From assembly GCA_002497965.1 (NCBI GenBank), contig DAFR01000038.1, positions 1,442-7,611 of the forward strand: a DNA stretch of 6,170 nucleotides, given 5' to 3'. How positions within the stretch are numbered: position 1 is the first letter of the stretch; every line of letters begins with the position of its first letter. Below the pieces are notes generated by a model that saw nothing but the letters and a program-made list of their open reading frames with translations, did not search any database and was not told the origin of the DNA. The DNA comes from Methanomicrobiaceae archaeon UBA436 (GTDB taxonomy: Archaea; Halobacteriota; Methanomicrobia; Methanomicrobiales; Methanoculleaceae). A program made the translations under genes and the position numbers. Positions 1 through 6,161 of the stretch are shown here, piece after piece.

Positions 1-1617
1 CGTCTGCCGGGGCGGACGGAACGCGACGCCATCCGGGGGCGGGCGGTCTTTGATCTCCTTGCCGCCTACCGAAAGATGCACCCCGCCCAGAAAGAGTCCT
101 ACAGGCTTGACGCGATCGCCGGGGAGGAACTCGATGTGACAAAGGTCCGCTACGGCGGGACCATAACCGACCTCTGGCGGTCGAAGCCGGCACACCTTGT
201 GGAGTACAACTACCGCGACGTCGAACTCTGTGTCGGGATCGACAGAAAGAAAAGCATCATCGAGTTCTACCGGGAGATCGCACGCTACGTCGGCTGTCCG
301 CTCGACAGGACACTGAACTCGTCAAACGTCATCGATATATACGTCCTGCGGAAGGCGTCAGGGAGGTTCGTCCTCCCCTCTAAAGGGCATGCCGTGGGGG
401 ATGAGTTTGAGGGGGCGGTGGTCTTTGAGCCGATCATCGGTCTTCGGGAGAACGTTGTGGTTCTCGATTTGAAGTCTCTCTACCCTATGGCGATGATGAC
501 CATCAACGCCTCGCCCGAGACGAAGAACCCGAACGGAGAACTGCGCGCCCCAAACGGTGTCCGGTTCTCCCGGGAACCGGACGGGCTGACGAGGAGCATC
601 CTTGCTGAACTCTTGAAGGAGAGGGACGAGCGCAAACGTCTCCGTGACCGGTATCCCTTGGGGTCGCCGGAGTACGTCCTATACGACCTCCAGCAGAGCG
701 TCCTGAAGGTGCTCATGAACTCCTACTACGGCGTCTCGGGCTATCCCCGGTTCAGGCTTTATGATCGCGAGATCGGGTCTGCCGTCACGTCGGTCGGCCG
801 GGCGATCATCCGGCACACACGGGATCTCATAACCAGACTGGGCTACACCGTCCTCTACGGCGACACCGATTCATGTATGGTGGAGATGCCGCCGGGAACC
901 CTGGAGGAGACCATCGCCCGTGCAAGGGGGATCGAGGCGCAGGTAAACGCGAGTTACGATGAGTTTGCAAAGACCGAACTGAACGCCGATAAGCATTACT
1001 TCTCGATCAAGTTCGAGAAGGTCTACCGCCGTTTCTTCCAGGCCGGTAGAAAGAAGCGGTATGCCGGGCACCTGGTCTGGAAGGAGGGCAAAGAGGTCGA
1101 CGAGATCGATGTTGTCGGGTTTGAGATCCGGCGCAGCGATTCGCCGCAGATCACACGCGAGGTGCAGCACACCGTTCTTGAGATGATCCTTCGGGGGGAT
1201 AGTTTTGAGGAGGTGCGGGAGTACCTCCGCGACGTCATCAGGAGGTATCGCCGCGGTGAGTATTCCCTGGATGAGACGGGTATTCCGGGCGGGATAGGAA
1301 AGAGCCTGGATAGTTACGAGACCGAAGATGCCCATATCCGGGGTGCGAGGTACTCAAATGAGTTTCTCGGGGCTGATTTTAAGCGCGGCAGCAAGCCCAA
1401 ACGGGTCTACGTCAAGGCTGTGACGGAGAAGTATCCGCGGACGGACGTGATCTGTTTTGAGTACGGCGACCAGGTGCCGCCGGAGTTCGTCGTCGACTGG
1501 GAGACGATGCTTGAGAAGACGCTCAAAGGCCCCATATCACGGATCATCGAGCCGTTGGGGTGGAACTGGGAAGACATCGACCCTTCGCGGACGACGCTCT
1601 TTGATTTCGGGATGTGA
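1..1617 (+). CDS. polB: Family B DNA polymerase, C-terminal part (5' end outside window)
   Basis: Replicative/repair DNA polymerase that extends primers and, in the full protein, proofreads 3'->5'. The reading frame is open from base 1, so the start lies upstream; 538 residues are visible. Numbering from the first visible codon, the motifs in order are: Exo III YNYRD (69-73), polymerase motif A DLKSLYP (156-162, catalytic Asp156), motif B KVLMNSYYG (236-244), motif C YGDTDS (286-291, catalytic Asp288 and Asp290), and the KKRYAG DNA-contact motif (351-356), followed by the thumb. All palm and finger residues expected of an active enzyme are present. Motifs A, B and C, common intein sites in archaeal PolB, are uninterrupted. 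Exo I, Exo II and the N-terminal domain would lie in the missing roughly 250-300 residues, judged from usual archaeal PolB length. The last residues, RTTLFDFGM (530-538), resemble a PCNA-interacting peptide. The stop is TGA. The gene is convergent with the next one, 26 bp away. Confidence 0.96.
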   Translation, partial: RLPGRTERDAIRGRAVFDLLAAYRKMHPAQKESYRLDAIAGEELDVTKVRYGGTITDLWRSKPAHLVEYNYRDVELCVGIDRKKSIIEFYREIARYVGCPLDRTLNSSNVIDIYVLRKASGRFVLPSKGHAVGDEFEGAVVFEPIIGLRENVVVLDLKSLYPMAMMTINASPETKNPNGELRAPNGVRFSREPDGLTRSILAELLKERDERKRLRDRYPLGSPEYVLYDLQQSVLKVLMNSYYGVSGYPRFRLYDREIGSAVTSVGRAIIRHTRDLITRLGYTVLYGDTDSCMVEMPPGTLEETIARARGIEAQVNASYDEFAKTELNADKHYFSIKFEKVYRRFFQAGRKKRYAGHLVWKEGKEVDEIDVVGFEIRRSDSPQITREVQHTVLEMILRGDSFEEVREYLRDVIRRYRRGEYSLDETGIPGGIGKSLDSYETEDAHIRGARYSNEFLGADFKRGSKPKRVYVKAVTEKYPRTDVICFEYGDQVPPEFVVDWETMLEKTLKGPISRIIEPLGWNWEDIDPSRTTLFDFGM

Positions 1618-1636
1618 GAAAAGGTGTTGAGAGGCC

Positions 1637-1657
1637 GGGGCGTTTACGCCGTGCCCC
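1637..1657. terminator. Possible short hairpin between convergent genes
   Basis: GGCG-TTTA-CGCC (1639-1650) forms a perfect 4-bp stem with a TTTA loop. An alternative pairing joins GGGGC (1637-1641) to GCCCC (1653-1657). The element overlaps the TAA stop of the minus-strand gene. On the minus strand it is followed by a short T-rich run (complement of 1617-1624); on the plus strand a weaker TCTTT follows. Archaeal termination depends mainly on T-rich tracts, so this could end either transcript, but the stem is short and GC-rich sequence makes chance pairing likely. Confidence 0.2.
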
Positions 1658-2075
1658 TCTTTGCAAGTTCCTGCTGGAGGACGGCGTTACGCTCGAGGTT
1701 CTTTGACCATATGATCCGGCCGCTGACGACCCGCCAGGCGTCCGTCTCCAGGACCTCGATCCCCGCGGGAACCTCGGGAACGGCCGCACCCGCCGGTACA
1801 ACCAGGACTGCCCTGTCGACGGTGATATTCGCCGCGGCAAGCCCCCGGCAGATCTCCTGCAGTTTTTTGACTGCATCTGCACCGACTTTTGGCGCCATAT
1901 CCACGCTCACCACAACCCGCTCCGTCCTGCCGGCAACCCGGCGGGATAGCAGGCAGTCGGGCTGCACGTTGCCGTAGAAGGGTTTCCACTCGTACTGCCA
2001 GCCATCCTGCGGAGAGAACCGGCGGGAGAGTGCCTTCTTGACATCAAGATACGTTGAGTTCTTTATGCCACCCAT
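1644..2075 (-). CDS. Conserved-looking protein of unknown function; possible degenerate PD-(D/E)XK-like fold
   Basis: 143-residue soluble protein with no signal peptide or membrane segment; I do not recognise the family with certainty. The ATG at 2075 is supported by GAGG (complement of 2084-2087) 8 nt upstream and a TATA-like element about 40 nt upstream. The residue pattern looks protein-coding: a basic N-terminal helix (about 5-20), an aromatic stretch with W26, W30, F33 and Y34, then QPDCLL (38-43), a hydrophobic strand VVVSVD (54-59), a helix (about 64-82), a strand AVLVVP (89-94) and a second strand IEVLE (106-110). The order 'PD, strand with acidic residue, helix, strand ending in P' resembles restriction-endonuclease-like domains, but the usual (D/E)xK signature is not intact (D59 is followed by K63), so a nuclease activity is not supported. 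It lies between polB (convergent) and the ior operon (divergent), which gives little hint of its job. Confidence 0.72.
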   Translation of the reverse strand: MGGIKNSTYLDVKKALSRRFSPQDGWQYEWKPFYGNVQPDCLLSRRVAGRTERVVVSVDMAPKVGADAVKKLQEICRGLAAANITVDRAVLVVPAGAAVPEVPAGIEVLETDAWRVVSGRIIWSKNLERNAVLQQELAKRGTA

Positions 2076-2083
2076 GTCAATAT

Positions 2084-2087
2084 CCTC
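2084..2087 (-). promoter_or_regulatory. Ribosome binding site of the minus-strand gene
   Basis: GAGG on the minus strand, 8 nt before the ATG at 2075. It fixes the start of the unknown gene at its first in-frame ATG. Confidence 0.5.
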
Positions 2088-2111
2088 GGTTTAGTGTATG
2101 GTCACGGTCGG

Positions 2112-2117
2112 TTATAA
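2112..2117 (-). promoter_or_regulatory. TATA-like element for the minus-strand gene (symmetric, could act both ways)
   Basis: TTATAA lies about 40 nt upstream of the ATG at 2075. With the usual archaeal TATA-to-start spacing of about 25 nt, transcription would begin near 2088 and leave a short leader containing the GAGG site. The hexamer is its own complement, so it could also fire to the plus strand, giving a leader of about 280 nt before iorA. No clear BRE is seen on either side. Confidence 0.4.
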
Positions 2118-2215
2118 GTGTGTAGTATCTTTCTCGACGTTTCTGGCTGAACGGTATTGCCGGCAGCCCCACACCGCCTGGCACGGAGTGATGTTAGCCC
2201 TGGATACGGTGCAAC

Positions 2216-2251
2216 GTGGGATCGTTCATGGAGACGTCATAGAGATCCCAC
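2216..2251. repeat. Inverted repeat with 8-bp perfect arms
   Basis: GTGGGATC (2216-2223) and GATCCCAC (2244-2251) are exact reverse complements separated by 20 bp. The spacer contains the palindrome GACGTC (2233-2238). It could be an operator with half-sites about 2.7 helical turns apart, or a hairpin in a long leader RNA. A match of this size in 345 bp has an appreciable chance probability. Confidence 0.4.
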
Positions 2252-2318
2252 ACAGGACACTCTATCGACGGAGAATCACACCCCTGCCCTTGTCTCGACG
2301 TGTCAGCGAGGCGATGTT

Positions 2319-2329
2319 TTTCCTGGAAA
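2319..2329. repeat. Perfect 11-bp palindrome TTTCCTGGAAA
   Basis: TTTCC-T-GGAAA is perfectly symmetric about base 2324, 92-102 bp before the iorA ATG. Its CTGGAA half is repeated in inverse as TTCCAG at 2341-2346, so TTCC/GGAA half-sites recur here. It is a candidate binding site for a dimeric regulator. Confidence 0.4.
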
Positions 2330-2348
2330 CACCCCCTACCTTCCAGAA

Positions 2349-2369
2349 CCTTCCCGGACACCCGGAAGG
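2349..2369. repeat. 21-bp imperfect palindrome upstream of iorA
   Basis: CCTTCCCGG (2349-2357), a 3-bp centre ACA, then CCCGGAAGG (2361-2369); 8 of 9 arm positions are complementary, with one C:C mismatch. The left arm is part of ACCTTCC (2348-2354), which repeats ACCTTCC at 2338-2344 exactly 10 bp upstream, about one helical turn. The element ends 51 bp before the iorA ATG, a suitable place for an operator near the promoter. A 3-nt loop makes an RNA hairpin possible but less natural. Confidence 0.45.
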
Positions 2370-2420
2370 ACCAGATCGCTATGTTCAATGCCGAGGATTC
2401 AGGTACACTTGAGTATAACA

Positions 2421-4190
2421 ATGACAATACAATACCTGCTAGGAAATGAGGCCATTGCTCATGCATGCCTGGAGGCAGAGATCGACTTTGCCAGCGGTTA
2501 TCCAGGGACACCGTCGTCCGACGTTATAGACACCCTCCGGATGCAGGAGGAGCGTCCCCTCAAGTTGGAATGGTCCACAAACGAGAAGGTCGCCCTCGAG
2601 AACGCGCTCGCCGCCGCCTGGTGCGGGCTGCGCGCGATCTGCACCATGAAACACGTCGGGTTGAACGTGGCGGCCGACCCCCTGATGACAAGCGCCTACA
2701 CCGGCGTGACCGGGGGGCTCGTCATCCTCTCTGCGGACGACCCCTTCGCGCACAGTTCCCAGAACGAGCAGGACACCCGGCGGTATGCCCATTTCGCCCG
2801 GCTCCCGTGCCTCGACCCCTCGTCCATCCAGGAGGCGCACGACATGGCCCGTGACGCCTTTGCCCTCTCCGAAGAGTTCGGGCTGCCGGTAATCCTCCGG
2901 CCCACAACCCGCATCTGCCACTCCAAAGGCGATGTGAACCTCGGGGAGGTCGGCACGGAGCACCGGACGGCCACGTTCCACCGCAACCCTCAACAGTACG
3001 TGGTTATCCCCGCCCACACCCGACCGCTGCACAAGGCCCTGAACGCAAAACAGCCGGCCATAAGACAGCGGCTCTCAGAACTCGGCTACAACCGCTGCAC
3101 CGTCCGGGGGAGGACCGCCGTCATCACAGGCGGCGTCTCGGCCGCCTATGTCCAGGAGGTGCTCGGCGACGACGTCTCGCTTGCGATCATCGGCGCCTAC
3201 CCGATCGATGAGGACTGGCTCCGCGAGTTTGTCGACCAGCACAACAACGTCCTCGTCGTCGAGGAGCTCGACCCCGTTATAGAGGAGGTCGTCCGGCGGG
3301 TGGCGACGAAGACAGACGTCTACGGCAAGATGAACGGCACGGTCCCCTACGAGGGAGAGTTCACCCCGGCAACGGTCGTCGATGCCCTTGCCGCGGCCGG
3401 CATGACCGCGTCGACGACCTTCCCCGCCGTCAACCCGGTTCCGGGAGTCCCGCCGCGGCCGCCGATCCTCTGCGCCGGGTGCATGCACCGATCGACGTTT
3501 TATGCGATGCGCCGGGTCTTTCGCGACGGCATATTCCCAAGCGACATTGGGTGTTACACCCTGGGCCTCCAGCTTGGCGCCGTGGACACAACCATATGTA
3601 TGGGAGCCTCGATCACCGTCGGGAGCGGGATCGCCCGCTCCGGGGAGAAGCGCCCGGTCGTCTGCACCATAGGTGACTCGACGTTCCTTCATACCGGGAT
3701 TCCCGGGCTCCTGAACGCCGTCTACAACGGCGCTGATATGGTCGTTGTCATCCTGGACAACCGGACCACCGCCATGACCGGCCACCAGCCCAACCCCAAC
3801 ACCGGGGTCAGGGCCACCGGCGAGGAGAGCACCCCGATCTCGCTTGAAGCGATCTCTCGTGCATGCGGCGTCTCCTGGGTTGAGACGGTCGACCCCTATG
3901 ACCTCCCGCTGCTGCTTGAAACCTTCCGCCGGGCGAAAGAGCGGGACGGCGTCAGGGTGGTCATCGCAAAACAGCCCTGCGTCATGATTGCACGCAGGTA
4001 CGGCATCCGCCGCAAACCCTATACGGTCGACCCCGACCGGTGCACGGGTTGCGGCACATGCCGGGCTTTCGGCTGCCCGGCGATCGCGTTTTCAGATGAG
4101 ACTGCAGTGATCACCGAACTCTGCGCCGGTTGCGGTGTCTGCGCCGATATATGTCCATCGGGCGCGATCATGCTGGAGGGGCGGAGATGA
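2421..4190 (+). CDS. iorA: Indolepyruvate:ferredoxin oxidoreductase, alpha subunit
   Basis: Large catalytic subunit (589 aa) of the cytoplasmic enzyme converting aryl pyruvates plus CoA to aryl-acetyl-CoA and CO2 with reduction of ferredoxin; methanogens can use the reverse reaction for aromatic amino acid synthesis. The N-terminal pyrimidine-binding domain has GYPGTPSS (26-33) and NEKVA (54-58, likely TPP-activating Glu55), then DDPFAHSSQNEQDTR. The diphosphate-binding domain has CAGCMH (351-356) and GDSTF (418-422) with DN at 446-447, the TPP/Mg site. The C-terminal ferredoxin domain has two clusters: C541, C544, C547, C552-Pro (CX2CX2CX4CP) and C568, C571, C574, C578-Pro (CX2CX2CX3CP). Length suits the family. 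The ATG at 2421 is chosen because family similarity (YLLGNEAIA) starts at residue 5; the frame stays open upstream to 2157 but that part has no family character. The ribosome binding site is weak (GAG, 7 nt upstream). The stop overlaps the iorB start by 4 bp. Confidence 0.96.
   Translation: MTIQYLLGNEAIAHACLEAEIDFASGYPGTPSSDVIDTLRMQEERPLKLEWSTNEKVALENALAAAWCGLRAICTMKHVGLNVAADPLMTSAYTGVTGGLVILSADDPFAHSSQNEQDTRRYAHFARLPCLDPSSIQEAHDMARDAFALSEEFGLPVILRPTTRICHSKGDVNLGEVGTEHRTATFHRNPQQYVVIPAHTRPLHKALNAKQPAIRQRLSELGYNRCTVRGRTAVITGGVSAAYVQEVLGDDVSLAIIGAYPIDEDWLREFVDQHNNVLVVEELDPVIEEVVRRVATKTDVYGKMNGTVPYEGEFTPATVVDALAAAGMTASTTFPAVNPVPGVPPRPPILCAGCMHRSTFYAMRRVFRDGIFPSDIGCYTLGLQLGAVDTTICMGASITVGSGIARSGEKRPVVCTIGDSTFLHTGIPGLLNAVYNGADMVVVILDNRTTAMTGHQPNPNTGVRATGEESTPISLEAISRACGVSWVETVDPYDLPLLLETFRRAKERDGVRVVIAKQPCVMIARRYGIRRKPYTVDPDRCTGCGTCRAFGCPAIAFSDETAVITELCAGCGVCADICPSGAIMLEGRR
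4175..4179 (+). promoter_or_regulatory. Strong ribosome binding site of iorB inside iorA
   Basis: GGAGG lies within the last iorA codons, 7 nt before the iorB ATG at 4187. It supports translation of iorB coupled to termination of iorA. Confidence 0.7.
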
Positions 4191-4774
4191 GACCATCGTT
4201 TGATATCCTGATCGTCGGGATCGGCGGCCAGGGGACGGTTCTCGCCTCAAACGTCATCGGCGAGGCGTGCATCATCGAGAATCGGAGCGTGCGCAGCGCC
4301 GAGACCCACGGCATGGCGCAGCGCGGAGGGTCGGTGGAGAGCCATGTCCGGATCGACGGCAGATACGGGTCTCTTATAGTGCCCGGGACGGCTGACCTCC
4401 TTATAGCCTTCGACCTGCTTGAGGCACTCCGATACCGACACTACCTCTCTGCCAGCGGGAGGCTTATCGTGAACCGGCACCTGGTCGTCCCGACGCCGGT
4501 CTACCAGCAGGGTATGGAGGCCCCGGACGAGGAGAGCATACTTAACGCCCTCGCCAACCTCGATCTCACCTGCATCGATGCAGCAGAACTCGCAGAGGAG
4601 GCAGGAAACATCCTCTCCCAGAACATCGTCATGCTCGGGGCGGCGTCGGCGGAGATCCCGCTCAGGCCGGAGAGCCTGGAAGAGGCTGTGCGGCGGTGCG
4701 TGCCGCCAAAGACGGTAGATGTAAACACCGCCGCCTTCCGGCTGGGACGGGAGAGGGGTGCAGGGTCGTCGTGA
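4187..4774 (+). CDS. iorB: Indolepyruvate:ferredoxin oxidoreductase, beta subunit
   Basis: Small subunit (195 aa) that pairs with IorA in aryl-pyruvate:ferredoxin oxidoreductase. It is a single gamma-type domain of the 2-oxoacid:ferredoxin oxidoreductase family, of usual length. The glycine-rich GIGGQG (11-16) follows the first strand, and ETHGMAQRGG (39-48) is the characteristic family motif; DLLIAFDLLEALR follows in the core. It carries no ferredoxin domain, as expected because the clusters sit in IorA. The ATG overlaps the iorA TGA (ATGA) and has a strong GGAGG 7 nt upstream, whereas the longer open frame beginning at 4130 is internal to iorA and lacks similarity. The TGA stop overlaps the GTG start of the next gene. 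Confidence 0.95.
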   Translation: MRPSFDILIVGIGGQGTVLASNVIGEACIIENRSVRSAETHGMAQRGGSVESHVRIDGRYGSLIVPGTADLLIAFDLLEALRYRHYLSASGRLIVNRHLVVPTPVYQQGMEAPDEESILNALANLDLTCIDAAELAEEAGNILSQNIVMLGAASAEIPLRPESLEEAVRRCVPPKTVDVNTAAFRLGRERGAGSS

Positions 4775-6093
4775 GTGGGCGGGATACCTCTGCGACGCTC
4801 AGGGTCGATGATGCCGGGCGAAAACGCCAGACCGCGTTCCTTGAGAAACCACGCCTCCCCGGTGGCATCGAGCGGCTGGTCGAGTCATACATAGAGAAGA
4901 AGACCGGGAAGCCCTGGAACGACCCGGCGGTGCTCGACCGGATAGCAAACGCCATCCTTGCCCAGAAGAGCCGATACTGGAAGGAGCGGCAGGTGAGTTA
5001 CCGGAAGGCCTACCACGTCCTCGGTTACCTGGTCTACCATGCGCCGGTCTACGTGGTGCAGTTTGAGCATATCCTGTGGCAGATCATCGAGCAGGGGCTT
5101 GCAAAACAGCATATGCGTATCCTGGACATCGGCACCGGGCCGGGGGTGGTGCCGCTCGCCGTCATCGATCTCATGGGCAGGATCGGGAGCGGGACAGCGG
5201 AGGTCTACGCTGTAGAGCGCTCTGAGGAGAGCCTGGAGGCTTACAACGCCATCGTCCCGGCCGCCGCTCTGGCAGCGGTTGGGGAGAGGGTGCGGGTGCA
5301 TAGACCTGTACTCGCCGATATAGAGGCTCTTGAGCCCGCCGAGATCCCTGGCGGGATAGACCTCATGGTCTTCTCGAACGTTCTGAACGAGCTCCGTCAC
5401 CTGGAGGTCGAGCAGCGTGCCGACCTGGTCGCCGCTCTTGCAGACCGACTCTCGCCCGACGGGACGATCGTTGTCGTGGAACCCGCTGACCTCGCCAACT
5501 CGACCACGATGCGCCGGACGGTTATAGCGGTCGCAAAACGGGGGCTTACCGTATACAGCCCCTGCACGTTCATCCGCGGAACCGCCTGCAGCCCGGCGCG
5601 GTGCTGGACGTTCGAGCAGAAGGCCGCGATCCGGCCGACCCGGTTGATGGAGTCCCTTGCGGCGCGCAAAGAGGGTTACAGGTTCGTCAATCTCGATATC
5701 AAGTACTCGTCTGCGCTCCTTCGAAAGGATGGAAAGATGCAGCACACATACCGCGTTCCGCCGGGGGCGAAGTTTGCCCCTCTATCTCATCTCCGGCAGC
5801 ACCGCGACAGGAAGATAAACGTCGTTGGTTCGCTTATATCAGGGAACCTGGGCGATGCCAGGACGAAGGTCTACAGGGTCTGTGACGGGACACCCGCAGA
5901 CCCGGTCTACGCTGTCATTCCCGCGAGCCTCCGCGGCCCGAACCGCGACGTGCTCAATGGGGTCGCCTATGGTGATATCGTCCAGTTCTATGGTGTTCTC
6001 GTCCGGTTCAACCGCGATCATGACGCATACAATCTTGTCATCCTGCCCACGACCAGGATCGAACCGGTCAGGGAAGTGTCGCCGGGGGGGTGA
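4771..6093 (+). CDS. Rsm22/METTL17-family SAM-dependent methyltransferase
   Basis: 440-residue predicted methyltransferase of the Rsm22 family, whose mitochondrial members act in small-ribosomal-subunit assembly; the archaeal substrate is not known to me. After a helical N-terminal part (about 30-110) comes SAM motif I DIGTGPG (119-125), acidic Glu149 after the second strand (VYAVE), and DLMVFSNVLNEL (197-208), typical of the family. Cys265, Cys273 and Cys278 form a CX7CX4C group where Rsm22 proteins have Fe-S ligands, with Cys371 a plausible fourth. Residues about 348-432 alternate short strands and turns (VVGSL, RVCDGT, GDIVQFYGVLV), suggesting a small beta-barrel, perhaps OB-like. The GTG start at 4771 overlaps the iorB stop (GTGA) with purine-rich AGGGGTG at 4754-4760 and AGGG at 4762-4765 upstream; the next in-frame ATG (residue 115) is too late, and an upstream ATG at 4696 lies inside iorB. 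The coding region ends after a run of seven G. Confidence 0.85.
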   Translation: MSGRDTSATLRVDDAGRKRQTAFLEKPRLPGGIERLVESYIEKKTGKPWNDPAVLDRIANAILAQKSRYWKERQVSYRKAYHVLGYLVYHAPVYVVQFEHILWQIIEQGLAKQHMRILDIGTGPGVVPLAVIDLMGRIGSGTAEVYAVERSEESLEAYNAIVPAAALAAVGERVRVHRPVLADIEALEPAEIPGGIDLMVFSNVLNELRHLEVEQRADLVAALADRLSPDGTIVVVEPADLANSTTMRRTVIAVAKRGLTVYSPCTFIRGTACSPARCWTFEQKAAIRPTRLMESLAARKEGYRFVNLDIKYSSALLRKDGKMQHTYRVPPGAKFAPLSHLRQHRDRKINVVGSLISGNLGDARTKVYRVCDGTPADPVYAVIPASLRGPNRDVLNGVAYGDIVQFYGVLVRFNRDHDAYNLVILPTTRIEPVREVSPGG

Positions 6094-6153
6094 TGCGGAA
6101 ATCCCGGGGAGGAAGTCGGTCGTCGCAAGAAGCCATCAAATCAACGGTTCTGT

Positions 6154-6161
6154 GATATAAA
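6154..6161 (+). promoter_or_regulatory. TATA-like element near window end
   Basis: GATATAAA stands out in the short region after the methyltransferase stop. It has the form of an archaeal TATA box and probably serves a gene that starts just beyond 6170. The orientation is assumed to be plus. No T-rich terminator is visible between 6094 and this site. Confidence 0.35.

Larger units (their letters stand above)
2076..2420. other. Divergent intergenic region without a convincing gene
   Basis: These 345 bp separate the divergent starts of the unknown gene and iorA. The stretch looks lower in GC, and its frames show less GC-biased third positions than the neighbouring genes. It holds the TTATAA element at 2112-2117, an 8-bp inverted repeat (2216-2251), an 11-bp palindrome (2319-2329) and a 21-bp imperfect palindrome (2349-2369). 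A 104-codon open frame (2098-2412) crosses it, but it lacks a ribosome binding site and a recognisable product. No tRNA, CRISPR repeat or known riboswitch was recognised. The region most likely carries the control sites of iorA. Confidence 0.6.

Noticed and set aside
2132..2301. Direct repeat TCTCGACGT at 2132-2140 and 2293-2301
   Set aside because: A 9-bp match across 345 bp is expected by chance fairly often, and the copies have no shared flanking sequence or regular spacing.
2098..2412. 104-codon plus-strand open frame filling the intergenic region and ending 8 bp before iorA
   Set aside because: There is no ribosome binding site, the start lies 23 bp from the divergent gene's start, third-position GC is lower than in the neighbours, and no family pattern is seen. 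Open frames of this length are expected by chance in GC-rich DNA. Conservation in relatives would change this view.
2157..2420. 88-residue N-terminal extension of IorA from the ATG at 2157
   Set aside because: The extension is rich in Pro, Arg and Ser with no fold-like pattern, while IorA family similarity begins right after the ATG at 2421. The in-frame ATG at 2388 also has no ribosome binding site.
4696..4770. 25-residue upstream extension of the Rsm22 protein from the ATG at 4696
   Set aside because: It lies entirely within iorB in another frame; the GTG at 4771 overlaps the iorB stop and has purine-rich sequence upstream, matching the coupling seen at the iorA-iorB junction.
4885..5745. 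286-codon minus-strand open frame antisense to the methyltransferase gene
   Set aside because: It is the mirror of a GC-rich coding frame; the translation is rich in Arg, Gly, His and Asp with no recognisable motif, while the plus strand has clear SAM motifs.
6084..6155. Run of seven G followed by ATG at 6093 and a 20-codon open frame, or a -1 frameshift extension of the methyltransferase
   Set aside because: The G run is too close to the ATG for a normal ribosome binding site, the peptide has no recognisable pattern, and no slippery heptamer with a downstream structure is evident.
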